Positions 15,908 through 23,273 of a stretch of DNA of 32,926 nt are shown here, piece by piece (within the stretch, counting starts at the first letter, position 1; every line of letters begins with the position of its first letter). The notes under the pieces were generated by a model, which was given only the letters and a program-made list of their open reading frames with translations, did not search any database and had not been told where the DNA came from. The position numbers and the translations under genes were made by a program. This DNA is from an uncultured Bacteroidales bacterium (lineage in GTDB: Bacteria; Bacteroidota; Bacteroidia; Bacteroidales; Bacteroidaceae): positions 1 through 32,926 of the forward strand of contig CAMGGA010000007.1 in NCBI GenBank assembly GCA_946055515.1. The letters are read 5' to 3'.

Positions 15908-17185
15908 ATGCTTCAAGAAAAACTCTACTATTGGAAGCAACACTGGCAGATGCGCGAGGGTTCGCTCAAGGGCGGACTTGACATCTTCCGCTACATCGGC
16001 CCCGGCCTGCTTGTGACCGTGGGCTTTATCGATCCCGGCAACTGGGCTTCCAACTTTGCCGCGGGGTCTGAGTTCGGCTACCAGCTCCTCTGGGTGGTGA
16101 GTCTCTCCACGCTCATGCTCATTGTGCTGCAACACAATGTGGCCCACCTCGGCATCGTCACGGGGCAGTGCCTTTCCGAAGCCGCAACGCGCCATTTGCC
16201 CCGCTGGCAGAGTCGTCCCGTGTTGTGGAGCGCTATGGCAGCCTCGGTCTCCACTTCGCTGGCCGAGATACTCGGCGCGGCCATTGCCCTCGAGATGCTT
16301 TTCGGGATGCCGCTGCTTGTGGGGGCCGGACTCACCACACTCGTCTGTATCCTCCTGCTGTTCACCAATTCCTACAGTCGCGTGGAGAAAGGCATCATTG
16401 CCTTTGTCTCCCTCATCGGCTTCTCTTTCCTCTACGAACTCACCCTCACCGATACCGACTGGGCGCGCGCTGCCCAAGGTGCGCTGCTGCCTTCGCTGCC
16501 CGAGGGAAGCATGCTGGTGGTGATGAGTGTGCTCGGCGCAGTGGTGATGCCGCACAACCTCTTCCTCCATTCCGAAGTCATCCAGAGCCGGCAGGTAAAC
16601 CTCCAGGGCGAGAAGTCGATAGAGCACGCCTTGAAGTATGAGTTCTACGACACCCTCCTCGCCATGACCATTGGCTGGGCCATCAATTCCGCCATGATTG
16701 TCCTCGCCGCCGACACCTTCTTTGCCAGCGGCCACGCCGTGGAGGAGCTCCCCGAGGCGGTCAGTCTGCTGGCTCCGCTTCTGGGCGGCGCGGCCTCAGT
16801 GGTGTTTGCCGTGGCCCTCCTCCTTGCGGGTATTTCCAGCACGGTCACCAGCGGCATGGCCGCAGGTTCTATCTTTGCGGGTATCTACGACGAGCCCTAC
16901 GACGTGCGCGATGTGCATTCCCGTGCGGGTATCCTCATTTCCTTCCTCGGCGCTTTTTTCCTCCTTTTCTTTATCGGCGATGCTTTCAAGGGGCTCATCC
17001 TCTCCCAGGCTGTGCTCAGTCTGCAACTCCCCTTCACCATGTTCACACAGGTGCGCCTCACTTCTTCGCGCCGCATCATGGGAGACCACGTGAACAGCCG
17101 GTTCACTACGCTGCTACTCTACACCCTCGCCACGCTCGTCACGCTGCTCAATCTCTATCTGCTCTATGGACTTTTTGTCTCGTGA
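15908..17185 (+). CDS. mntH: Nramp family divalent metal transporter (MntH-like)
   Basis: A 425-residue inner-membrane, proton-coupled importer of Mn2+/Fe2+ with about eleven hydrophobic segments. The metal-site motifs are intact: DPGNW in the first helix (VGFIDPGNWASN) and VVMPHNLFLHSEV in helix 6, where the Met favours Mn and Fe over Mg. The start is taken at MLQEKLYYW; an upstream Met (15857) would add 17 unlikely residues. The 100 bp upstream contain a weak inverted repeat AACGG/CCGTT (15818-15833), but no clear MntR or Fur box. Its place after the PerR-like gene and rubrerythrins fits manganese uptake as a defence against peroxide, though iron import is also possible. Confidence 0.92.
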   Translation: MLQEKLYYWKQHWQMREGSLKGGLDIFRYIGPGLLVTVGFIDPGNWASNFAAGSEFGYQLLWVVSLSTLMLIVLQHNVAHLGIVTGQCLSEAATRHLPRWQSRPVLWSAMAASVSTSLAEILGAAIALEMLFGMPLLVGAGLTTLVCILLLFTNSYSRVEKGIIAFVSLIGFSFLYELTLTDTDWARAAQGALLPSLPEGSMLVVMSVLGAVVMPHNLFLHSEVIQSRQVNLQGEKSIEHALKYEFYDTLLAMTIGWAINSAMIVLAADTFFASGHAVEELPEAVSLLAPLLGGAASVVFAVALLLAGISSTVTSGMAAGSIFAGIYDEPYDVRDVHSRAGILISFLGAFFLLFFIGDAFKGLILSQAVLSLQLPFTMFTQVRLTSSRRIMGDHVNSRFTTLLLYTLATLVTLLNLYLLYGLFVS

Positions 17186-17230
17186 TAAGACAGCACTGTG
17201 AAGCTGTCATACAGGCAGACGTAAAACGAT

Positions 17231-17272
17231 ATACCCGCCAGAGCCCGGCCCTTGGGCCTCTCTGGCGGGTAT
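17231..17272. terminator. Bidirectional terminator between mntH and pepD
   Basis: A 13-bp perfect stem (17231-17243 with 17260-17272) is capped by an inner GGCCC-tt-GGGCC stem (17247-17258). It is followed by GTCAGTTTT on the plus strand and ATCGTTTT on the minus strand. It lies between convergent gene ends. Confidence 0.82.
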
Positions 17273-17305
17273 GTCAGTTTTGCGTGAATGGGTCGGGAAG
17301 GACGC

Positions 17306-18766
17306 TTATGCCTTTTCAGGGATGCGTTCGAGAATCTTCTTCACGAAGTCCCAATACTTGCCTACGCTGGGGATGAAGCAGCGCTCGTTGGGCGTGTGGG
17401 GCGAGCGGAGCGTGGGGCCGAAGCTCACGAGGTCCATCTGCGGACGCAGTGCGCCAATCACGCCGCACTCCAAACCTGCGTGGATGACCTGCACGCGGTT
17501 TTCGGCGTGGAAGAGTTCGCGGTAGATTTCTTTCATCACTTCCACGATTTCGCTCTGGGGATTGGGCTGCCAGGCGGGATATTCGCCGCTCAGCTCCACC
17601 TTCATGCCAGCCATGGCAAATGCACTCTCGAGCGTTTCGGCGCAGCATTCGCGCATGCTGTCGCGCGAGGAGCGGATGAGAATGAGGAACTCGGCCTTGC
17701 CGCCGCCGATTTTCACAATGGCGAGGTTGGACGAAGTCTCCACGATGCTGGGCACCTCGGGGATGAAGCGCATTACGCCGTTGTGGGCAGCACAGAGCGC
17801 ATTGACCAGATTGTCCTGGATTTCCGCGGGCACGATGCAAGCGGGCAGTTCGGCTGGCGTGCATGTCAGCGTGAGGCCCTTTTCGATAGCCCCGAACTCG
17901 CCCTGGAGCGTTTCGCGCCATTCAGCAACAGCCTCTTCAAGCGCTTCCAGGTTTTCCTCCGGCAGAGTCAGCACCACTTCGGCTTCGCGGGGGATGGCAT
18001 TGCGCATGTTACCGCCCTGCCACGAAGCGAGGCAAGCCTCGAAGTTGGCCACAGCGTCCTGCACGATGCGTGCCATCGCCTTGTTGGCATTGCAACGGCC
18101 CTCGTTGATTTCGAGGCCCGAGTGACCGCCGAGCAGTCCGCCCAAAGCGATTTTTACCGCAGCGTCGGTGGGGTCGGTAGCCTCTTCCTTGTACTCCAGC
18201 GAAGCGTTCATGTTTACACCGCCAGCCGAGCCGATGATCATTTCGCCTTCCGTCTCGTCGTCGAGGTTCAGCAAGATTTCGCCTTCGATGACATCTGCCT
18301 TCATATTGTTCACACCGTACATCGTGGTCTCCTCGTCGGCCGTGATGAAGCCTTCGATGGGACCGTGCTTCAGCGAATTGTCCTCCATGATGGCCATGAT
18401 GGTAGCCACGGCCATGCCGTCGTCCGCACCGAGAGTGGTACCCTTGGCGCGCACCCAGTCTCCGTCGATGTAAGTCTGGATGGGATCAGTTTCAAAGTTA
18501 TGCGTGCTTTCCGGGGTCTTCTGCGGCACCATGTCCATGTGGCCTTGAAGCGTCACACACTTGCGGTTTTCCATGCCGGGCGTGGCAGCCTTGCGCATGA
18601 TGATGTTGCCCGCCTCGTCCTGAAAGGCTTCGACGCCCTTGGCCTTGGCCCAGTCCAGCAAGAAGCGCTGAACCTTTTCGAGATGGCCAGAGGGGCGCGG
18701 TACTTGCGTGAGAAGATCAAAGTTTTTCCAGATTTCCTGCGGATGCAGGTTTGCAATTTCGCTCAT
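17306..18766 (-). CDS. pepD: Aminoacyl-histidine dipeptidase (cytosol nonspecific dipeptidase), M20 family
   Basis: A 486-residue dizinc dipeptidase of the cytoplasm that splits Xaa-His and many other dipeptides. Metal ligands and catalytic residues by comparison with PepD are His76 and Asp78 in LQGHMDMV, Asp115 in LGADDGMA, Glu145-Glu146 in TADEETTM, Asp169 in LLNLDDE and His457 in RSPHTPNER. A lid domain (about residues 185-380) is inserted as in the family. The start is MSEIANLHP. It lies 19 nt after the membrane protein gene and is probably translated from the same message. Together with the secreted S46 dipeptidyl-peptidase it could form a dipeptide-utilisation route. Confidence 0.94.
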   Translation of the reverse strand: MSEIANLHPQEIWKNFDLLTQVPRPSGHLEKVQRFLLDWAKAKGVEAFQDEAGNIIMRKAATPGMENRKCVTLQGHMDMVPQKTPESTHNFETDPIQTYIDGDWVRAKGTTLGADDGMAVATIMAIMEDNSLKHGPIEGFITADEETTMYGVNNMKADVIEGEILLNLDDETEGEMIIGSAGGVNMNASLEYKEEATDPTDAAVKIALGGLLGGHSGLEINEGRCNANKAMARIVQDAVANFEACLASWQGGNMRNAIPREAEVVLTLPEENLEALEEAVAEWRETLQGEFGAIEKGLTLTCTPAELPACIVPAEIQDNLVNALCAAHNGVMRFIPEVPSIVETSSNLAIVKIGGGKAEFLILIRSSRDSMRECCAETLESAFAMAGMKVELSGEYPAWQPNPQSEIVEVMKEIYRELFHAENRVQVIHAGLECGVIGALRPQMDLVSFGPTLRSPHTPNERCFIPSVGKYWDFVKKILERIPEKA

Positions 18767-18785
18767 GTTCGTAAAGTATTTAGAA

Positions 18786-19799
18786 TTAAAGTATGGATGA
18801 TTGTTTTTCACCGGCGTGCTGGGCCTTCGGCCGCAGGTTAAGCCGGAGCCAGCCGAACCCGCCGAGTACAACGACCAGGGCTGTCTGAATGGTATGCACT
18901 GCGAGGGCAAACATAATGGCCTTCGGTTCCGCCACACCATAGAGCACGAGCATCGTTTTCACGGCAAAATGCCACGGGCCAGCCCCGTTCGGCGTGGGGA
19001 CGAGCACGGCAAAGGTGCCTACGCAGAAGATGAGGAAGGCTGCGCCGAGGGAGAGCTCCGCCGTGAAGTCGAAGCAGAAGAAGGCAATGTAGAAGTGGAG
19101 AAAATAGCCCACCCACACCAGCAGGCTGTAGAAGAGATAGAGCGGAAGGTTCTTGACGCGGCGCAGCGAGAGTACCCCCTGCCAGACCTCCTCGAGCAGG
19201 TCCTTCCCCTTGCGGAAGAGTGCGTAGCGGCGCATGAGGATGCCAGCCGTGAGCACGATTGCCAGCAGGCAGACCATCGTGACGAGATAGCCCGTGCCCG
19301 TGAAGCGGTGGAGAATGTCGTCGAGGTCAGTGCCCGTTTCGCTGAGGAAACGCAGGAACATGGGGAGCTGGAGCAGAAAGGCAATGCCCGTGAAGAGCAG
19401 CATGAGGCAGGAGTCCACGAGCCGCTCCGTCACCACGGTGCCCAGGGCGCGGGTGAAGCTCACACCGTCGGCCTTCTTCAGTGTGCCGCAGCGAGTCACC
19501 TCCCCGATGCGCGGCACCACGAGGCTTGCCGCGTAGGAAAGGAATATGGCGTCCTCGCAGGTGGCGCGGCGGGGATGTTCGCCGAGCGGTTCAAGCGACA
19601 TCTTCCATCGCCAGGCGCGGGCCAGCTGCGGCACAATGCCGAAAAGGAGTGAGAGGGCCATCCAGTCCCACTGCAACTCGCTGCGGACGCAGGAGAAGAA
19701 GGAGGACCAGTCCGTGTCGCGATACATCCACCAGAGGATGCCCAGGCCCAGGGCGAAGGGCGCGAGAACTTGAATAAGGAGTTTTAAAAAATGCTTCAT
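18786..19799 (-). CDS. Lysylphosphatidylglycerol synthase TM region / YbhN (UPF0104) family membrane protein
   Basis: A 337-residue polytopic protein with about eight hydrophobic segments. It lacks the soluble synthetase domain of MprF, so it is the flippase-like part only. Family features are ARAWRWKMSLEPLG, SYAASLVVPRIGEVTRCGTLKKADG, the VVTERLVDSCLML segment and VPTPNGAGPWHFAVKTML near the C-terminus. A role in lipid or lipid-linked sugar movement is commonly proposed, but the substrate is unknown. It is first in a two-gene unit with pepD. Its start is 82 bp from ksgA, divergent. Confidence 0.85.
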   Translation of the reverse strand: MKHFLKLLIQVLAPFALGLGILWWMYRDTDWSSFFSCVRSELQWDWMALSLLFGIVPQLARAWRWKMSLEPLGEHPRRATCEDAIFLSYAASLVVPRIGEVTRCGTLKKADGVSFTRALGTVVTERLVDSCLMLLFTGIAFLLQLPMFLRFLSETGTDLDDILHRFTGTGYLVTMVCLLAIVLTAGILMRRYALFRKGKDLLEEVWQGVLSLRRVKNLPLYLFYSLLVWVGYFLHFYIAFFCFDFTAELSLGAAFLIFCVGTFAVLVPTPNGAGPWHFAVKTMLVLYGVAEPKAIMFALAVHTIQTALVVVLGGFGWLRLNLRPKAQHAGEKQSSIL

Positions 19800-19813
19800 T
19801 CAAAACATTTGTT

Positions 19814-19821
19814 TACTTTTG
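19814..19821 (+). promoter_or_regulatory. -7 element of the ksgA promoter
   Basis: TACTTTTG matches TAnnTTTG; the -33 region has no TTG at 19-21 bp. The predicted leader to ksgA is about 55 nt. A possible minus-strand -7 element (TAATTTTG, 19866-19859) for the divergent membrane-protein gene is also present, with no -33 match. Confidence 0.5.
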
Positions 19822-19881
19822 CAGCGCAGCGGTAGCTGAAGCAACCGCCAAGCGAAAGCAAAATTAAGCATTCTACTTTAT

Positions 19882-20697
19882 ATGAAGTCTGTACGCCCCA
19901 AAAAATTTCTTGGACAACACTTTCTGACCCACCTCCCCACGGCGCAGGCCATCGCCGATACCGTAGATGCCTGCCCCGGGCTTCCCGTGCTCGAAGTGGG
20001 ACCGGGAATGGGCGTGATGACACAGTTTCTCCTCCAAAAAGACCGCCCGCTCAAGGTGGTGGAAATCGACTTCGAGAGTGTGGCCTACCTGCGCCGCGAA
20101 TATCCGCAGCTGGAGGAACACATTGTCGAGGATGACTTCCTGAAGATGCACCTGGAGCGGACCTTCGGCGGAAAGCCCTTCGTGCTCACGGGCAATTATC
20201 CCTACAATATCAGTAGCCAGATATTCTTCAAGATGCTGGACTACCGCGATCTCATCCCCTGCTGCACGGGAATGATTCAAAAGGAGGTGGCCGAACGGCT
20301 CGCCGCGCCCCCGGGCTGCAAGGCTTACGGCATCCTGACGGTGCTGGTGCAACTGTATTACCACGTGGACTACCTCTTCACCGTGGAGCCCGATGTGTTC
20401 AATCCGCCGCCCAAGGTGCGCAGTGCCGTGGTGAGGCTCACGCGCAATGAGGTCACGCATCCCGGCTGCAACGAGTCGCTGCTGCGCCGCGTGGTGAAAA
20501 CCACCTTCAACCAGCGGCGGAAAATGATGCGCGGCTCCATCAAGCCGCTGCTCGCGCAGCTCGATGCGGAGAAGGCCGTGGCGCCGGACCATACGGACTT
20601 CCTGGCACAACCGCTGCTTACGAAGCGGCCCGAACAGCTTTCCGTGGCGGACTTCATTGACCTGACCAACCGCGTGGAGGCGCACTATGGCGTGTAG
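19882..20697 (+). CDS. ksgA: 16S rRNA (adenine1518-N6/adenine1519-N6)-dimethyltransferase
   Basis: A 271-residue SAM-dependent enzyme that dimethylates two adjacent adenines near the 3' end of 16S rRNA and checks small-subunit assembly. It starts with the family signature KKFLGQHFL. The SAM-binding motif LEVGPGMGVMT, the acidic VVEIDFES and the catalytic motif LTGNYPYNIS (GNYPYN here, NLPYN in E. coli) are intact. The C-terminal small domain begins near VKTTFNQRRKMM. Loss of this enzyme confers kasugamycin resistance in many bacteria. It is divergent from the YbhN-like gene and 82 bp before rmlB. Confidence 0.96.
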   Translation: MKSVRPKKFLGQHFLTHLPTAQAIADTVDACPGLPVLEVGPGMGVMTQFLLQKDRPLKVVEIDFESVAYLRREYPQLEEHIVEDDFLKMHLERTFGGKPFVLTGNYPYNISSQIFFKMLDYRDLIPCCTGMIQKEVAERLAAPPGCKAYGILTVLVQLYYHVDYLFTVEPDVFNPPPKVRSAVVRLTRNEVTHPGCNESLLRRVVKTTFNQRRKMMRGSIKPLLAQLDAEKAVAPDHTDFLAQPLLTKRPEQLSVADFIDLTNRVEAHYGV

Positions 20698-20713
20698 CGC
20701 AGCACAATAGAGC

Positions 20714-20754
20714 GGGCAAAAGTCCGTTATTACGATATAGGGCCACTCTTGCCC
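20714..20754 (+). terminator. Hairpin between ksgA and rmlB
   Basis: GGGCAA-a-AGT (20714-20723) pairs with ACT-c-TTGCCC (20745-20754), a 9-bp stem with one mismatch and a 21-nt loop, 16 nt after the ksgA stop. There is no T-run, so termination is uncertain. Confidence 0.4.
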
Positions 20755-20779
20755 CAAATCCTCATTCACTGAAAAAGAT

Positions 20780-21919
20780 ATGAAAACTTATCTCGTCACT
20801 GGCGCCGCTGGTTTTATCGGTGCGAACTACTTGAAGTATGTGTTGAAAAAGTATGACGATGTGCGCATCGTGGTGCTTGACCTCTTGACGTATGCCGGCT
20901 ATCTCGGCACCATCGCCGAGGATATCGACAACGAGCGCTGCTTCTTTGTGAAGGGTGACATCTGTGACCGACAGCTTGTGGACAGACTCTTCGCTGAGTA
21001 CCGTTTCGACGTGGTGGTGAACTTTGCCGCAGAGAGCCACGTGGACCGCAGCATCGAGAATCCCCAACTCTTTCTCAATACCAACATCCTGGGCACGCAA
21101 AACCTGCTCGATGCCGCCCGTGCGGCGTGGGTGACCGGACGCGACGAACAGGGCTATCCCACTTGGCGCTCCGGCGTGCGCTTTCACCAGGTTTCGACCG
21201 ATGAGGTCTACGGCTCGCTCGGCCCAGAGGGCTATTTCACTGAAAAGACGCCGCTCTGTCCCCACAGCCCATACAGTGCATCCAAGACCTCGGCCGACCA
21301 CTTCGTCTGTGCCTATCACGATACTTTCCACATGCCCGTGAGCATCACGCGCTGCTCCAACAACTACGGGCCTTACCAGTTCCCGGAAAAGCTCATTCCC
21401 CTCGTCATCAACAATATCCTCGAGGGAAAGAAACTCCCCGTCTACGGCAAGGGCGAGAACATCCGCGACTGGCTCTATGTAGAGGATCACTGCAAGGCCA
21501 TCGAGATGGTTATCCGCGAGGGACGCGAGGGAAGCATCTACAACGTGGGTGGACACAACGAGCGGCAGAATATCCAAATCGTGAAAATCATTATCCAGAC
21601 CATTCACGACATCATGGCCGAAGAGCCCCGCTTCCGCAGCCTGCTCAAGCGCCAGGAGCGCAACGAACAGGGCGAAATCAGCATCGACTGGATCAACGAG
21701 GACCTCATCACCTTCGTAAAGGACCGTCTGGGCCACGATCAGCGCTACGGCATCGACCCCTCGAAAATCAAGGAAGACCTCGGCTGGTATCCCGAAACGT
21801 GCTTCGAAGTGGGCATCGTGAAGACCATTCGCTGGAACCTTGAGCACCACGATTGGGTGGAGGCCGTGAGTGGCAGCGATTACCAGCGCTACTACGAGGA
21901 AATGTACGGAAAGAAATAA
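20780..21919 (+). CDS. rmlB: dTDP-glucose 4,6-dehydratase
   Basis: A 379-residue extended short-chain dehydrogenase that converts dTDP-glucose to dTDP-4-keto-6-deoxyglucose, a precursor of dTDP-rhamnose and other deoxysugars for surface polysaccharides. The NAD-binding motif TGAAGFIG is at residues 7-14, the dehydratase residues Thr140-Asp141-Glu142 are in VSTDEVYG, and the Tyr165-x3-Lys169 pair is in YSASK. NNYGPYQFPEKLIP and YGKGENIRDWLYVEDH are typical. The protein is somewhat longer than usual (about 350), because of short inserts around residues 115-132 and 280-310. The other rml genes (A, C, D) are not in this window. Confidence 0.95.
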   Translation: MKTYLVTGAAGFIGANYLKYVLKKYDDVRIVVLDLLTYAGYLGTIAEDIDNERCFFVKGDICDRQLVDRLFAEYRFDVVVNFAAESHVDRSIENPQLFLNTNILGTQNLLDAARAAWVTGRDEQGYPTWRSGVRFHQVSTDEVYGSLGPEGYFTEKTPLCPHSPYSASKTSADHFVCAYHDTFHMPVSITRCSNNYGPYQFPEKLIPLVINNILEGKKLPVYGKGENIRDWLYVEDHCKAIEMVIREGREGSIYNVGGHNERQNIQIVKIIIQTIHDIMAEEPRFRSLLKRQERNEQGEISIDWINEDLITFVKDRLGHDQRYGIDPSKIKEDLGWYPETCFEVGIVKTIRWNLEHHDWVEAVSGSDYQRYYEEMYGKK

Positions 21920-21949
21920 AGCCTGCAGGCTATTCTCCCATAGCTGCCG

Positions 21950-22339
21950 ATGAATTTCCCGAAAAAGCAACGGACCTTTTGGTGCCGGCTCACAGTGATT
22001 GCTGCGGCCATTGCGGTGGCCGCAGTGCTCTATCTGCTCGACCCGATGGAGTTCCGTTTCTTGCCCCGTTGCCCTTTCAAACTGCTCACGGGGTGGGACT
22101 GTCCGGGATGTGGCTTCCAACGTGCGGCCCACGCCTTGCTCCATGGAGAATGGGACAAGGCGTGGCGCTTCAATCCCTTCCTGGTCTACAGCGTGCCCTA
22201 CCTCTTGGCCGTCATGCTCACGGAGTGGGTGTGGCGCGGCGAGCGGCAGGACCGATGGCGCCGCGTGGTGGAAGGCCGCTGGGCCGTGGGGCTCTATCTG
22301 GTGCTCTTCTGCGTGTGGGGCGTGGTGCGCAACCTTTAA
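21950..22339 (+). CDS. DUF2752 domain-containing small membrane protein
   Basis: A 129-residue protein with three hydrophobic segments (about residues 12-30, 77-93 and 110-126). The family motif is clear: CPFKLLTGWDCPGCGFQRAAHALLHG (residues about 41-66, given here only to mark it), in which a Cys, a second CPGCG pair and an Arg are conserved. Function of DUF2752 is unknown; the cysteines could bind metal. It is 30 bp after rmlB and 16 bp before a GYF_2-CD225 gene, so it probably belongs to one unit with the CD225 genes. Confidence 0.85.
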   Translation: MNFPKKQRTFWCRLTVIAAAIAVAAVLYLLDPMEFRFLPRCPFKLLTGWDCPGCGFQRAAHALLHGEWDKAWRFNPFLVYSVPYLLAVMLTEWVWRGERQDRWRRVVEGRWAVGLYLVLFCVWGVVRNL

Positions 22340-22355
22340 TTAGAAAAAGAAAATC

Positions 22356-22838
22356 ATGAACGAATATTTCTATCTCGACGGGCAAAAGAAACAACAGGGC
22401 CCCGTAGCTGCCGAACGTTTGGCCGCTCTCGGCGTGACGGATGAGACTTTGGTGTGGACGAGTGGTATGGCCGACTGGCAACCTGCCGGTTCGTTGGCTG
22501 CGCTCCGTCACTTCCTCCATAGTGCCCAGCCCCCCGTGCCTCCGATACCCCCGCAGGGCCATGCCCAAGGTGAAACAAATCGGTCATTCAGTCAGGGCCG
22601 CCCCCGGCCCGCCTGCCCCGACAGCCACATGGTCGGTGCCGTCCTCGTCACCATCTTCTGCTGCCTCCCCTTGGGCATCGTTGCCATTGTGAAGGCCAAC
22701 CAAGTCAGTTCTTTCTATTACCACGGCGATTACGATGCCGCCCTCCTCGCTTCGGCCGATGCCAGCAAGTGGGTGAAGATTTCCATCATCCTCGGCATTC
22801 TTAGCTTCTGTTGTGGTGCCGGGTTGGCCTATCTTTAG
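22356..22838 (+). CDS. GYF_2 (DUF4339) plus CD225/dispanin membrane protein
   Basis: A 160-residue two-domain protein. Residues 1-48 look like a GYF_2 domain (FYLDGQKKQQGPV and LVWTSGMADWQPAG), a fold for peptide binding that should face the cytoplasm. A Pro/Gln/Arg-rich linker (about 55-88) follows. Residues 89-160 form a CD225/dispanin region with two membrane helices: MVGAVLVTIFCCLPLGIVAIV with a CC pair, then a KANQV-type loop, and the second helix from IIL to the end. Eukaryotic IFITM proteins share the CD225 fold and stiffen membranes; the bacterial role is unknown. The gene is followed by a CD225-only paralogue. Confidence 0.82.
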   Translation: MNEYFYLDGQKKQQGPVAAERLAALGVTDETLVWTSGMADWQPAGSLAALRHFLHSAQPPVPPIPPQGHAQGETNRSFSQGRPRPACPDSHMVGAVLVTIFCCLPLGIVAIVKANQVSSFYYHGDYDAALLASADASKWVKISIILGILSFCCGAGLAYL

Positions 22839-22870
22839 TGCAAACGCTTCGTGGGCAGTGCAAACGCTTC
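22837..22870. repeat. Short tandem repeat AGTGCAAACGCTTC with 20-bp period
   Basis: The 14-mer occurs at 22837-22850 and 22857-22870, overlapping the stop codon of the upstream gene. GGGCAG/CTGCCC (22853-22858 and 22871-22876) can form a hairpin around the second copy. It might be a local duplication or a paired binding site. Confidence 0.5.
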
Positions 22871-22940
22871 CTGCCCGTGTGCTTGGATTTATTTTCATTC
22901 AACCATATTCTATCCCCTTCATCCATCAAACAAGATTCCT

Positions 22941-23243
22941 ATGCAGAACTACTACAACGAAAACCCGCAGAACGGCCAGATGCGTCCGCTCAAGCCCGAT
23001 AGTTACCTCGTGTGGGCCATTCTTTCCACCGTCTGCTGCTGCCTTCCCTTCGGCATCGTATCCATCGTTTATGCCGCCAAGGTCGATGGGCTCTACCGTG
23101 CAGGGCAGTACGATGAAGCCCAGCGTGCCTCGGACGATGCCAAGAAGTGGGCCATCATCTCGGCCGTTGTGGGCCTTGCCGTTTCCGTGCTCTATTTCAT
23201 TGTGATGTTCGGTTTAGGCATGCTCGGCGCGATGGCCGGATAA
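22941..23243 (+). CDS. CD225/dispanin family protein
   Basis: A 100-residue protein made almost only of the CD225 region. It has a short hydrophilic N-terminus (MQNYYNENPQNGQM), a first membrane helix VWAILSTVCCCLPFGIVSIVYAA with a Cys triplet, the loop VDGLYRAGQYDEAQRASDDAKKW and a second helix. It is a clear paralogue of the C-terminal half of the preceding protein (CCCLPFGIV against CCLPLGIV; the YDEA/YDAA and AKKW/ASKW loop). Start chosen at the Met before QNYYNE; the 102-bp gap upstream is non-coding. Confidence 0.85.
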   Translation: MQNYYNENPQNGQMRPLKPDSYLVWAILSTVCCCLPFGIVSIVYAAKVDGLYRAGQYDEAQRASDDAKKWAIISAVVGLAVSVLYFIVMFGLGMLGAMAG

Positions 23244-23273
23244 TCCTCACCTCCAATACACAAATGCAAACCA

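Noticed and set aside
17189-17208. Hairpin GACAGC/GCTGTC after mntH, whose loop resembles the TGTGAAGCTG word of the 10185-10424 array
   Set aside because: Only a 6-bp stem and one partial word match; a much stronger terminator lies at 17231-17272.
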